Position numbers and translations under genes: made by a program
Part shown: one piece after another, positions 21,657-33,540 of the stretch
How positions within the stretch are numbered: the stretch's first letter is position 1
Layout: the number at the start of each line of letters is the position of its first letter
The notes under the pieces: generated by a model
Seen by the model: the letters and a program-made list of their open reading frames with translations, nothing else
Told to the model about the DNA's origin: nothing
Database searches by the model: none
Assembly (NCBI GenBank): GCA_015680685.1
Contig: MNCI01009650.1
Span: 1,031,196 to 1,095,195 of the forward strand
Source of the DNA: Gnetum montanum
Lineage: Eukaryota > Streptophyta > Gnetopsida > Gnetales > Gnetaceae
Direction: 5' to 3'
DNA length: 64,000 nt

Positions 21657-22825
21657 CATGCAAAATTAAGCTAAGAAGATGAGGGAACAATTCAAGTCAT
21701 ATTTGAGCCAAAGTAGACCCTCTTGGTGATGTCAATTAACCAAGTTGACCTTGAATACCTAAGCTGAGATCTTATAAGCCTTTGACCGTATAGCTTTAAT
21801 AACTTGGAATGGCCTAATTACTCTTGACCTTGAGACTAGAAACATCACAAAGGATTCAAAATTCCCATTTTAACCCATAATGGTGAGGAGAAAACACTGA
21901 AACCAATTTCCTCACTAGAGCCTTAGTTTGTCTAAGGCATCACCCACTCTCTACAAGGTAACATGAAAACCTTCACATGGCCTTAATTACATTTGACATT
22001 GACATGTTTACTTTTAGTATTGATGACCTTTTGTTTGTAGGTCTGAATGAGAATGTGACATTGTTGGACTTTGCAGCCTATAACAAGCAAGCCTACATGA
22101 CCTCATTATCTCTTTTTGACATCTTAAAATACTACAAAATTTGTATGAATTTGTAGAGTAAGATATAGAGCTCTCATATTCTGCCATTTGTAACCAATGT
22201 GGCCTATATTTACCTGTCTCATGTGGCCTTATGTAATCTCTTGTAATCACATGTATTCTTGACTTGTTTTCTTGCCTCTTGGAGTTGTGCTTGTGGGATG
22301 AGCTTGAAATCATCACAAAGGATCTCTAGGATCCATTTCAACTCATAATCAAGCATATAAACATCACTTTTAGTGATTGTAGAAATTTTGGAAATAAAAA
22401 TTTCTCTAACACTAAAAGGTGATGCTTAGGCTTATGCTGATGTAATGTCACATCATCCTTGGATAATCCTATCCATATCACCTACATGAAAACTACTTCT
22501 TAGCCTCCATCTCGACCCCATGAGACTCTAAACATCTTATCTATAGTAGCCTTAACATGTCAACACTAAATTTCAGCATTTTAGCAAGTTGAATCTAGGA
22601 TTCAGGAATCAAAAGTTTTCTAAGTATGGAGGTAATGTTGACATTGATACTAGTGTTATCACCTCCATACGCCTCTCACCTATATTTTGGCTCCAATCTT
22701 GACTTCTTAGGCTATCCAATGACTACTTTAAAGCCTTCAAAGGTTAATTTTGGTAGAATCAAAGGTAGTTTTTGTAGTCATTATTCCAAATTTTTCTAAT
22801 TGTTGTAAGTGACATCAATGCTAAC
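21657..22825. other. Flank between elements C and D, nothing assigned
   Basis: AT-rich sequence that continues past element D at 32880. I see no domain on either strand. Short phrases such as GTTGACATTGATACTAGTG recur here and around 33290. It may be the 5' non-coding part of outer element F, whose gag appears further right, but that is inference. Confidence 0.4.
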
Positions 22826-22830
22826 ATTAG
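22826..22830. other. Left target-site duplication of element D (attag)
   Basis: ATTAG here and at 32875-32879 flank the element perfectly, which confirms both LTR ends. Confidence 0.9.
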
Positions 22831-23700
22831 TGATGAGTCTTGATATCAGACCCTTGATATTGGACCCGTGATATTGGGCCCTAGATATCGGATACGTGAT
22901 ATTGGAGTTGCCAAAGAAATATCGGACATGCGATATCGGAACTTGTCTCGTTGGCTATAAATAAGAGACAAGGGAACTTGGTTTTGCAGTTAGTTTTCTT
23001 AGTTCCTTAGTCGAACTCTTGTAGTTTTTCCTTTCCAGAGTTAGAATTATTTCTAAGTGTCCACATTAGGAGTTAGAGAGTGAACGGATCTTTATTTGAG
23101 CATCATGTACCTGAGCACACCTTGTGACTAGAAATAAAGACGAACTTTATGATAAACCTCGCAACATTTAGAAGAGCTTAATTATTGCATTTCATGTTAT
23201 TTACTATTATTTAATGCTTTCAATAGTTAATTGATGTTATTTCCATTAAAGTCTTAATTATTACTTATTAATGAATTAGCACACTCAGTACAACCACTTC
23301 AAGCATATGTGGAACACTTGGTAACCCAGTAACGACTAGCGTTTGGTAACCCCAGTAATGTTACACTGGTTCAGGATGTGTCCGGTAAGTGGGAATGGAT
23401 GCTGGTGTTAGGGCTAGTTGGAGCATAGTTAATTAGTTGAATCAAATTAGTTACTCAATTATTTCATTTCTCCATTTTAAGCACTAGGAATGTAAAACAT
23501 AAAAAGCATAAAAATTATATACCTCAAGTTTACTTAACCATACAATTGTGCCTTACAAGTAAGCTTGGGAAGACAACGATCACATAACCCATCCTTGGTT
23601 TGTGTAAACGCATAAGCACTTAATCCTTAGATTTCAACTAGATCATGTGTGAATGTTTGTATTCATGTGGTTGGGCATAGGGGTACCCCACCACTCATCA
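22831..23700 (+). repeat. 5' LTR of element D
   Basis: It runs from TGATGAGTCTTG to CCACTCATCA. U3 holds about eight GATATC/GATATT units between 22841 and 22943, then GGCTATAAATAAG at about 22953-22965. R-U5 has GAAATAAAGACG near 23127. Confidence 0.93.
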
Positions 23701-23701
23701 T

Positions 23702-23719
23702 TGGCGCTGTTGTTGGGGA
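23702..23719 (+). other. Primer-binding site of element D
   Basis: TGGCGCTGTTGTTGGGGA complements the plant tRNA-Asp 3' end with three C-to-T changes. It is the best preserved TGGCGC start in the window. Confidence 0.9.
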
Positions 23720-23840
23720 TTTTGTTGTTTGTGCGCTGATTAGAACTTAGGAAATCTTTCCATTGTTGGAATGAACCATTAGGTTTGGTTATCCTACAAT
23801 CATAAAAAAAAAGAGAGTATTGCACATTGAATAATCAATC

Positions 23841-26370
23841 ATGTATCCTTCTTCTTATGAGAGTGCTTCACTGCCTAGGTCTGACACCAGGAATAATTAG
23901 AGGTAGAGTGTACAAGATAGTCCACTAGTACCCCAACAGTTTCGCTTGGTATACACTCATCCTAATGAGTATATACTAGAATTTACATTTATCCTCCTCT
24001 AGGATGAAAAATTGCATTGCCATGATTTAGAAGGTAACATAGTGTTACCTCCTGATCACTCAATCCCAGACATGCTTCTTCATGCTCTTACATGAATCGG
24101 TATGCATCATTTGCAATCGAAGTACATTGTGCATGAAAAATATTCGAGGGATTATCAACCCACAGAGCCACAACACCAAAGGGACCTACAACAGGAGAGA
24201 CATTACAAATATATGAAGGGGAAGTGGTCTCAGGATGTCCTGTATGTCCTAAGTGAAAATGAGGATGGTGAACCTGCCTCAGGAGGTTTTCCAAAAAACA
24301 ACGTTCCTCTCATTGACTTTGGTCAAGGAGTTGTGTATCAAAACCTTAACTCAACTATTCATAACCTAGGTTCTAATACCAATGGACACAAAGGATCTAA
24401 AAAAGGAACACGAACACATGACAATGATGAACATTCTAATTGTAACTGTGATCGAGGCTAAGACCATCAAAGAGAAAGTGACAAGCGTCATCATGGTGCT
24501 AGTCCTTCTTCCTCTTTACCTTCATCATCTCCTTTCCCCTCTTCTTTGGAATCTGAATGTAGTCGTAAAGGGAAAGACCATGAGGACAATGGTAAGTGAA
24601 ATAGAGATCATAGACAAAATAGTCAAGAAAGGGGACAAGGGCATTCCAGAGAAACACATCACGAAAGAAGGGAGAGTAGGGAACAACATAGGCCTCATAG
24701 ATGCCATAGACAATACGATCACGATGAACCACTACTTACCACCCAAAGCATGTTAGATATATCAGAGACCATTAGAATCCCAAAAAGGCACCAAAAAGAT
24801 AGTAGGATCAAAATACTAGACATGAAGAATATCCCACGATTTGAAGGGGGATACAATGCTGATCCTCAAAACCATTTACAAGCATTCCACAATGCATGTG
24901 CCTTGCAAAACATAGAAAACAAGTGGTAAAAACTAAAGTTGTTTCCATGAACATTGATCAAGGAAGCAGAAAACTGGTACTGGTCCTTAGAATCAGAAGC
25001 CATTCATCAATGGGGTACCATGTTAGAGCTATTCAACGATAAGAATCAAACATACTCTTGAGTGTCCAACCTACGTAAGCAAATCCAAGGATGGAAACAA
25101 GGAGGACATGAACTCTTGGATGCTACCATGGGCCGATATTATATGTTATTACATTATTGCCCTAGCCATGGTTACTCATAAAGGAACAACTACGTCATCT
25201 TGTAGATGGGCTTCGGTACGAAACGTGAAGAACCCTTGGGATGTACGCCCAAGGAAGGCTATCTGAGCTTAGAGCCCACCAAATAAAAAGATTGTTGGAG
25301 CAAGTTGCTAAGGAGGAAGGTGAGTTAAGGAAAAGAGAAAGTGTGAAGGAATACAATAGAGATCCTTCCCTCCAAAAAAAGGAAGTTAGATTTTGTGAAG
25401 ATGAAGAAGAGTCATCACTCGAAGAGATGATGAATAGGAAGACTTTGCCCATTCAAAAATTTGCATCGGAAGTATCAGCAAAGGTAGATCAAATATGAAA
25501 CTCCCTAGATGATAAATTTTAAACCATTCTAAAAATAGTAGAGTATTTTAAAGAGAAAAGTAGTGACTGAGAGAGAAGGAAAAAGAAAGAAGCTGAGTAT
25601 GCATGTAACAAGGGTAAGGGCAAAGTTGTCGTTTTTGAAGAGGTTGTGGATTTAGACATAGACAATGATGGTGGATGTGAGATATGCCAATATGACCATC
25701 CTAAAGGATGTTGGCTAGTAGTGTGACATCTACAAAAGTTTGGGATGTATGCACTAAACCCATGATTAAACAAATGGTAAGCACCCAAAAGGTTACTGTA
25801 TCCTCAAGGTAACCTAAGGCAGTTCTACCAATCCTTGACATATTATTTGAGTGGAGCCCCACCACAACTGAATGAACAATATCAATAGTGGAAACACCCA
25901 CAATCATGGGGGATGCCACTACCACATCAACAATACCCTTACCATCAACCTAATCCACATGGGTATTACGTTTAGCAACCGATCTCTCCATGTGACTCTA
26001 CTAGTCACGTTGCTCCTCAACCTCACTACCAAATTCATGAGCACTATAGAACTCCTTCTCCTAGAAGTGATGTTCCATATACGTACTATCCTTCTCATTC
26101 AACTGCACCTCTTCCACCCTTATCTCCATTACCATCTGCTCCAACTCTGCAGGATGAGCTTCATGCCCAAATGTAGCAACGTAACGCTATAAGGGCTATC
26201 AATCCTCAACCTACTGTTTGTTCAAACAACCAATCAAAGAAAATACCTTTCTTTAGAACCAACAATCTAACCAAGTCCTTAGAACCACAAGAGGCTAATT
26301 CTCCAAATGCCTCACCACCATTCGAATCTTAAGAGATTCTTTCAAACTAAAGACCACACTCAATGCACAC
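23841..26370 (+). pseudogene. gag of element D, decayed
   Basis: The ATG at 23841 (MYPSSYESASLP) is in the same place as in the sister copies. Readable blocks are THPNEYILEFTFIL (near 23950), GNIVLPPDHSIPDMLLHALT (near 24033-24090), and an open stretch at 24102-24461 with DYQPTEPQHQRDLQQERH. A Ser/Pro-rich hinge follows near 24510, then the core FEGGYNADPQNHLQAFHNAC (near 24840-24900) and YAQGRLSELRAHQIKRLLEQ (25242-25300). The knuckle CEICQYDHPKGC (near 25676-25712) lacks its final Cys, which is Trp here. A Pro/Tyr-rich tail ends the region. Stops and frameshifts are frequent. Confidence 0.9.
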
Positions 26371-26868
26371 TCTTTGTTTAACTCACACCATCACTGATTG
26401 GATCAAAGCTAGCAATCTTCCTAGAAAATTCTCTGATCTTGGAGTCCTCTTATATATTTACAAATTATTGGGAATGAGCCTTGCAAAGCTCTTTTGGATT
26501 CAGGTTCTATTGTTAACTTAATATCTCAAGAAATGTACAAAGCCTGGAACGTGCCTCCACTAAAAAAGAGTAACATTCATTTAGATTTGGCTGACCAGTC
26601 CATCACTTTCCAATTAGGACTAGTGGAGGACATTGTCACCACTATTTTTTAGTGGTTATATCTAGCTGATTTCCTAGTGATTCAACTCAACAAGTGTAAG
26701 GGGGACTTCCCAATCATAATGGGAAGAGCATGGCTAAGCACGATTTATTTGTGCCTAGGAATATGTGATCTTTCCCTAGAAATATCAAAAGAAAATATGG
26801 TTGAAAAGATCGAGAAGAAGAAATTTCTACACATCACATATAGTGACACAAGGTGTAACTACGCGTAG
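26371..26868 (+). pseudogene. Aspartic protease of element D, active-site triplet intact
   Basis: TPSLIGSKL-like N-terminal sequence leads to NEPCKALLDSGSIVNLISQE (near 26472-26530), in which the D-S-G triplet is preserved. FPIIMGRAWLS (near 26708-26740) is the second hallmark. An in-frame stop replaces Trp/Gly in IFxWLYLADFLVI (near 26650). The open part at 26677-26868 is its C-terminal half and inter-domain segment. Confidence 0.88.
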
Positions 26869-27384
26869 AAGTCCTGGTTTGTAGAACATATAACATTGCT
26901 TGCATGCAATCAGTGTGCAAAAATGAATGACATACAAAGATGCCTATATGTAGTAGCCATAAGACATGAAGGAACCCAATGGTTGATAGATGACCAAGAA
27001 AGAAATTCAACTCTATGCATGGAACCAATTGAGAGGTTGACTTGTGCCTATATCATAACATAGATACATTAGAGCAAGTCCATCACTAACTTCCAAGTCC
27101 TGACATCAAAAATATCAACTAGGGGAAGTTGGAAATTCCTTATAAGTTTAAGCAAGAGCCCCTTAAATTAAAATCCTTGCCCACTGATATGGAGTACACA
27201 TTTCTCAAGAATGGAAAATCAGTAATCATTAATGCTATGCTTGCTCCTCAACAAAAAGAAAGTCTACTGAAGATGATAAACAAATGATCAAAATCCTTTG
27301 CTTGGTCATATCCTGAATTAAACGGAATAGATCCTAGGATATGCCAACATAAAATTTACATGGACCCTTCCATGAAGCCCTGAT
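26869..27384 (+). pseudogene. Protease-RT linker of element D
   Basis: Coding-derived spacer matching the same region in C and E: LACNQCAKMNDIQRCLYVVA (near 26898-26955), then PLKLKSLPTDMEYTFLKNGK (near 27163-27220). It has no catalytic domain. Confidence 0.65.
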
Positions 27385-28655
27385 GACAACCACAAAGGAA
27401 ACTGAACCCAAAGCTTAAGCAAGTGGTTAAAGAAGAAATTGAACAACTTCTAAAAGTCAAGTTCATCTACCCCATTGCTAATAGTGAATGGGTTATTCCA
27501 TTAGTCATTGTGCCTAAAAAAGAAGATAAATGGAGGGTATGTATAGAGATTAGGCTGTTAAACATGGAGACATTTAAAGACCATTTTTCATTTCCATTCA
27601 TTGACCAAGTCTTGGATACCATTGCAGGGCATTGCTATTATAGTTTTTTGGATGGTTACAGTGGGTACAATCAAATTCAAATAGCACTAGAAGACCAAGC
27701 TAAGACTACATTCATGAGTCCTTGGGGGACATTTGCATATAGGCAAATGTCGTTTGGCTTGTGCAATTCCCTAGCAACCTTTCAACATCTGGTTTGAAGT
27801 ATATTTTAGCAGTAAATAGGGAATGGTGTGGAGGTCTTTATGGACAATTTCTCCACCTATGGAGTGGACTTCAAACAAGCATTAGACTAATTAGAGCAAG
27901 TACTGAAACAATGTGTAAAAACTAATCTAAGGCTCAATTTTCAGAAAAGCCACTTAATGATCCAAAAGGGCATTGTATTAGGGCATAAAATTTCACCAAT
28001 AGGAATGGAGGTAGAGCTTGAAAAAATTAAAGTTATCCAAGGAATCACTCATTAACCTCAAACTATAAAAGATGTTTGATCATTCCTTGGACATATTGGC
28101 TATTATAGATGCTTCATCGAGAACTTTTCGAAGATTGCAAAACCATTGGTAGATTTAACAAAGAAGGACGTACCCTTTGAATGGACCAAGGAATGTGAGC
28201 TAGCTTTCCAAACCTTGAAATAGAAGCTCATAGAAACACCCATTCTACAAGCTCCTGACTAGTCCAAACCATTTCATATAATGATTGACATGTCCAATTT
28301 TTCTTTAGGAGCCGTACTTACACAGTTAGATGACCAAAAACAACCCTATTACATTCACTATGCAAGTTGAAGTATTGCTAGCACATAGCTGAACTACACC
28401 ATAACAGAAAAAGAGTTAATGGTTGTGGTGTCTGAACTAGAAAAATTTAGACACTATGTATTGGGGTAAGAGATTTATACACATGGATCATAGTGCAATA
28501 TGGTTCCTAATGAATAAACTAATGGTGAGCCCTTGCATCATACGATGGCTCATGATGTTATAAGAGTTTGATCGTATGTTGTTCAATCAGAAAGGAACTA
28601 AGAATGTTGTTGCTAATCATTTATCTTGGTTGCGATGGGACAATAAAGAGGATGA
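27385..28655 (+). pseudogene. Reverse transcriptase and RNase H of element D
   Basis: The longest open RT segment in the window (27423-27797) covers EEIEQLLKVKFIYPIANSEW, IVPKKEDKWRVCIEIRLLN, FLDGYSGYNQIQIALEDQAK and SPWGTFAYRQMSFGLCN. The catalytic box reads VFMDNFSTYG (near 27833-27862): the second Asp of FMDD is Asn, so polymerase activity would be lost. GIVLGHKIS (near 27973) and [16 protein letters not shown] (near 28080-28128) follow. RNase H (about 28280-28655) keeps YTITEKELMVVVSELEKF and HMDHSAIWFLM, with a frameshift between them. Confidence 0.92.
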
Positions 28656-29975
28656 ATACCCAATTTTTGATTACACTTCCCTGATGAACTCCTCTTTGTA
28701 GATGTAATAAACAATCAATCACCCATAGATACAAATTGGTATAGTAGCATTCTTATCTATCTTCTCTCACAAGAAACACCACAAGGGCTAGATGTTAAAA
28801 AGAAACAACAGTTTCTTCACTGAGCCAAATATTTTATGGAAATCAATGGATACCTTTATAAGGTATGTTCCAATGGATTGGCTCGATGGTGTGTTCCCGA
28901 TGTACATCAATTGCAAGTTCTTCAAGATGCTCATGAGGGCCCTTGTGGGGGTCATTATGTTTGGAGATGAATAGCCATTAAAATCTTTCTTACAGGATAT
29001 TAGTGGCCTACATTGTTCTAGGATGCTCATCATTTCATCCAATCTTGTGAGTGCTACCAACACAATGGGGGAATGACTACTAGAATCGAGGGCCCACAAC
29101 AATGGATTCAACCTTTAAAACCCTTCGACATATGGGGTATTGATTTTATGGGGCCTATCACACCAATTTCCAATGGAAAAGCCTACATTGTTGTTGTTGT
29201 TGACTATTTTACAAAGTGGGCAAAGGCATCTATTGTTACTGATTGTACATAATCTACCGCTACATGGTTTGTTCAACAAAAAACCATAAACAAGTTTGGC
29301 ATGCTTTGTGCACTTATTTCTAATAATGGTACACATTTCACAAGTGCGACCTTTTGAAAATTAATGCAACGCTTAGGAATTGAGCATAAGCCGACTACAT
29401 TGTATCATCCTCAAGCGAATGGTCAAACCGAGGTCACCAATAGCAAGATCACAAAAATATTGACACAAACTATTAGCAAATATAGGCAAGACTAGAGTAT
29501 CAAACTAAATGATGCTTTTTGAGCATACGACTCCACATGTAAACTCCCTGTAGGCTATTCTTCCTATGAGTTAGTGTATGGTAAACTTCCAACACTTCCT
29601 ATCCAAGCTGAGCTTTGTACACTTTCTATAGCATGTGACCTCAACCTTGACCTCAATCTAGCATAGAAGGAATGGTTAATGAACCTTAACTTGCTAGATG
29701 AAAATCAATTAGCCACCCTACCATCCAAGAAATTGAACAAGGCCTTCAACAAGCAACATCATGACCTAAGAATTAGGAAAGTTACATATAAACTAGGAGA
29801 TAAGGTTCTTTATTGGAATCCCACACATGTGCCACAACGAACTAAATTTCAAACTCTATGGAAAGGATCTTATATCATTCATAAAAATTTTCCTTTAGGG
29901 GCCATGATGATCTGTAAACCTGAAAGCCCGGATAGAAACTTATTAGTTAACATCCAATAAACCAAACCTTTCCAT
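28656..29975 (+). pseudogene. Integrase of element D
   Basis: The zinc domain shows DAHEGPCGGHYV (near 28930-28965) and HHFIQSCECY (near 29028). The core reads DIWGIDFMGPI (first Asp intact, near 29130), VVVVDYFTKWAKAS, ISNNGTHFTSATF (second Asp replaced by Asn, near 29318) and GQTEVTNSKI (Glu intact, near 29420). The C-terminal part is open at 29679-29960: YKLGDKVLYWNPTHVPQRTK, then LWKGSYII. Stops replace Trp or Gln at several places. It is the best preserved integrase here, yet its catalytic triad is incomplete. Confidence 0.92.
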
Positions 29976-31749
29976 GAGCCTAAAATGGCTGGTACTAACA
30001 CTACCTTTATTAATGGACAACCTTGCTCATTATTTTAGATCTCCTCCTTCCAACCCAGTTATGGGGGAGATGGCCACCAATGCTAACCACTCTAAGCCCT
30101 TAGTTTCCTTTGTTTTTTTGTTTTACACATTTTTTGTTTTCCACATTCTTCATCTTTACTTATTTTTTTGTTTTACACCATCATTAACATTTTTACTATT
30201 TCTTTCTCTATTACATTTTGTTTGAATTACTCTCACTCGTTGTATAATAAGTGCTCATGATGGTGGATTGTACGATAATGATGTTGATTGCTAATGTTTA
30301 GTTTTTTGACCTTTGAATTTTAATGTTGACGCTAAGATATTAGTGTTTTTGATAAAATAGGCAATGAGTCTACATCATCCATTCATCCATACAACTCTAT
30401 GGTCTCCCTTTGTTTTGGAAATGTACTGCCCCTTTTTCTAAGAAAACTTATTAATGAATTGGTGGCTTGGTATTCTTCCAACTAAGGAAAGATTTAATTG
30501 AATTGAAATGGGTGTGACTTCAAGGGGATTCAACGCATTTTTGTTGGCTATTCTCTTAGGTACTTGGATTTTTTTTCATAGGTTTTCCACCATTCTACCA
30601 TTAACCAGTATCAGGAAGTTGACTAAATCAAATAAGTCTTTACATGGTGTGGTTCTCACTCAAAAAAAAAAAAACTAGTGGGAATTCAAAGCAAACCCCT
30701 TATACATAATAAAGAAACATGGGCTACAAGCACTAGTTATGGCACTAGAAAGATATGTTACCCATGCCTGAAGATTCCCTCTAACTAAGGCCATTTCTCA
30801 CTTCCTACTCTTTTGCTCTTCTCTTGTTGGAATGGTAGTTGCTCTGTAAAAGCATTTTTGTTACTTTAGGAGGATAGGTTGGTCAAGTGTGTTAATGTGA
30901 GGTCATTGGATGTGGTTAGTCTGAATCTAGATTTGGACAGAATTTTATTAAGTCTCCTTGGAAATTTACACAACCTTGATTTTGGGATTCCATTCCATTC
31001 TCTCTTACTATATTACTTTCCATATTCCACCTCACTGCCAATTTTATGATTATTCTATATCTTGGTTGATGCATTGTTATTCTTTGGTAAACTCTTGTGG
31101 GTAATTTCTTAACCATTGTCTTCATATGTCATTCCTAGAGCCTACGGACTCTTTGGTTTGGGGATTTGTCAGGGTGTAAAGGGCATGAGCCTACTTTGGG
31201 GAGGATCCACTAGCATTCATTTTTGGAGCAATTGTTAAGTTCTTTCCCTTAAATATTTTCTGCAATCAACTATTTCTTATTTCACCCCATCCATGACATC
31301 TGTCTTTGTTTTTGTTTTATTGGCTTCATCGTTGTTATTTCTCTCATCTTTCTTGTTCTTTTGTTTTCCACCCTATTGCTACTGGAGGTTCACTCTTAGT
31401 TGTGAGGGCCTGTTGCAAATTTTTTCATTTCATTACTTATCTTACCCCTACACCTTGGGTAGTTATCAATTACAAACCTCTAACCCAGTATTTGTCATAA
31501 CCACAACCTAGCCAAGGTGCTTCATATTGAGGCAAGGTATCAATTACATTATATCTTATCTATCCTTACTAATTCATGACTATGTTGTGTGTGTAGATGG
31601 CAATCACATGAACAATGAATTGGGATAGGAGGGAGCACTCAGGATGGACTAGAGCAAAAAGCATTTACGTAGGGAACAAGCTTGATCATGTGGTCGTGGA
31701 TGAACAATGATGTGCATAATTTTGACATTGGCATGAACGTGTCTCATTT

Positions 31750-31789
<40 letters not shown>

Positions 31790-31990
31790 AAGTTGTTAAA
31801 TGAGGATCTAGATGTCATCTATGTATAGTGTTTACCACAATGGTTATGAACACCAATGCTATAATATGTTTGTAGATTGATTCATTGGGAACTTTGAGTC
31901 TGTCATTCCATGTCACTGTCAATTGTTGTTTAGTCAATAATCCCATACCTTCCCAATATTTTGTAAGAAACTCGAGGATGAGTTTTCATT
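29976..31990 (+). other. 3' untranslated region of element D
   Basis: No env-like ORF. One hairpin unit pairs TTCTCACT (30653-30660) with AGTGGGAA (30677-30684) across an A-run. The conserved block lies near 31130-31215 (ACGGACTCTTTGGTTTGG, then CCTACTTTGGGGAGGATCCA). A long (TC)n tract is at 31753-31787. Confidence 0.75.
31753..31787 (+). repeat. (TC)n microsatellite
   Basis: About 17 uninterrupted TC dinucleotides lie in the 3' UTR of element D. The equivalent place in E (near 36525) and other copies has only a few GA/TC pairs, so the tract expanded in this copy. Confidence 0.95.
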
Positions 31991-32004
31991 CAATCGTGGG
32001 GGTA
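31991..32004 (+). other. Polypurine tract of element D
   Basis: CAATCGTGGGGGTA directly precedes the 3' LTR. Confidence 0.88.
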
Positions 32005-32874
32005 TGATGAATCCGGATATCAAACCTTCAATATCAGACCCACGATATCAGGCCCTTGATATTGGATACACGATATTGGATTTGCCAAAGCAATATCGGA
32101 CATGCGATATTGGAACTTGTCTCATCGCCTATAAATAGGAGACAAGGACACTTGGTTTTGCAGTTAGTTTTCTTAGTCCCTTAGCTAAACTCTTGTAGTT
32201 TTTCCTTTCCAAAGTTAGAATTATTTTTGAGTGTCCATAGTAGGAGTCATAGAGTAAATGGATCTTTATTCAAGCATTGTGTACCTGAGCACACCTTGTA
32301 ACCGGAAATAAAGACAAACTTTATGATAAACCTTGCAAAATTCAGAATAGTTTAATTATTGCATTTCATGTTATTTACTATTATTTGATCCTTTTAATAG
32401 TTAATTGATGTTATTTCCATTAAATTCTTAATTATTACTAATCAATGAATTAGCACACTTAGTACGACCACTTCGAGCATACGTGGAACACTTGGTAACC
32501 CAGTAAGGACTAGCGTTTGGCAACCCCAGTAGTGTTACACTAGTTCAAGATGTGTCCGCTAAGTGCGAACGGATGCTGGTGTTAGGGCTAGTTAGAGCAT
32601 AGTTAATTAGTTGAATCAAATTAGTTATTCAATTATTTCATTTCTCCATTTTAAGCACCAGGAACATAAAACATAAAAAGAATAAAAATCGTATACCTCA
32701 AGTTTACTTAACCATACAATTATGCCTTACAAGTAACCTTGGGAAGACAACGATCAAATGACCCATCCTTATTCTATGTAAGCGCATAAGCACTTAATCC
32801 TCGGAGTTTGACCAGATCATGCATGAATGCTTGTATTTGTATGATTGGGTGTAGTGGTACCTCACCACTCGTCA
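32005..32874 (+). repeat. 3' LTR of element D (870 bp)
   Basis: It aligns end to end with 22831-23700 without a net length change. U3 units run from about 32015 to 32112, and GCCTATAAATAGG lies near 32130. The last bases CCACTCGTCA carry one change from CTCATCA. ATTAG follows. Confidence 0.93.
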
Positions 32875-32879
32875 ATTAG

Positions 32880-33540
32880 CATCAACATCTATGTCATCAT
32901 GCCTACATGAGTAATTTATCAAAGTTACTAGATTCAGTTTCTAGTAGCATTTGCTCGATCTTCAAGCTACTTGAAATCTTATAAGAATTATTTAGCACAT
33001 TTTGACATTATTTTTGGCATCCCATAGGCTTGAAATATCAACTTGAAGAAATGGTGGAAGTTTTTCTATGTCCATTGCTAATGTCGATACTTAGATATCA
33101 TCAACACTTATGGAACTTGCACTTTATGACAATTAACCATCATACTCTACATTCAACATCATATCCTAGCTTCACAAGCTTCTTAGCTACCTTGCAACAT
33201 AATTTTGCATCAACTCAGGAATTAAAAGTATTCATGGAGGCTTAAAATTGCAACTTGATCAAAACTTGAAATTTTTTTTATCTCCTAGTAATGTTGATGT
33301 CAACATTAGTGTTAGCATTACCTGTTCCATGTCTAGCGTTGTCAAGTCTACATGGTCAAGCTTGCAAAAAACAAACTTCTAGTGAAATTTGGATGAACTT
33401 AGCTTTAGGGTTGAGTTTGGAAACCCTAATTCTATAAATATGATATCAAAACCAAAATTTTAGGCTAATTATCTTGATATCTAGATCCATTTTCAAGATT
33501 TTAAAAAATGAAGAGCACGAGCATTAGGCATTCCAACATC
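32880..33540. other. Right flank of element D, nothing assigned
   Basis: AT-rich sequence continuing the flank at 21657-22830. The ORF at 33030-33245 has no recognisable domain. Confidence 0.4.

Larger units (their letters stand above)
22831..32874 (+). mobile_element. Complete Athila-lineage LTR retrotransposon D (10,044 bp), decayed
   Basis: Two LTRs of exactly 870 bp, a PBS, gag, protease, RT, RNase H, integrase, a 2-kb 3' UTR and a PPT are present, flanked by a perfect ATTAG duplication. Size and order match C and E. The LTRs differ at many positions, mostly transitions, so it is not recent. Multiple stops and lost catalytic residues make it non-autonomous. Confidence 0.95.

Noticed and set aside
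22014-22316. 100-codon minus-strand ORF in the C-D flank
   Set aside because: No motif, biased composition and no trace of a continuing frame. Expected by chance in AT-rich DNA.
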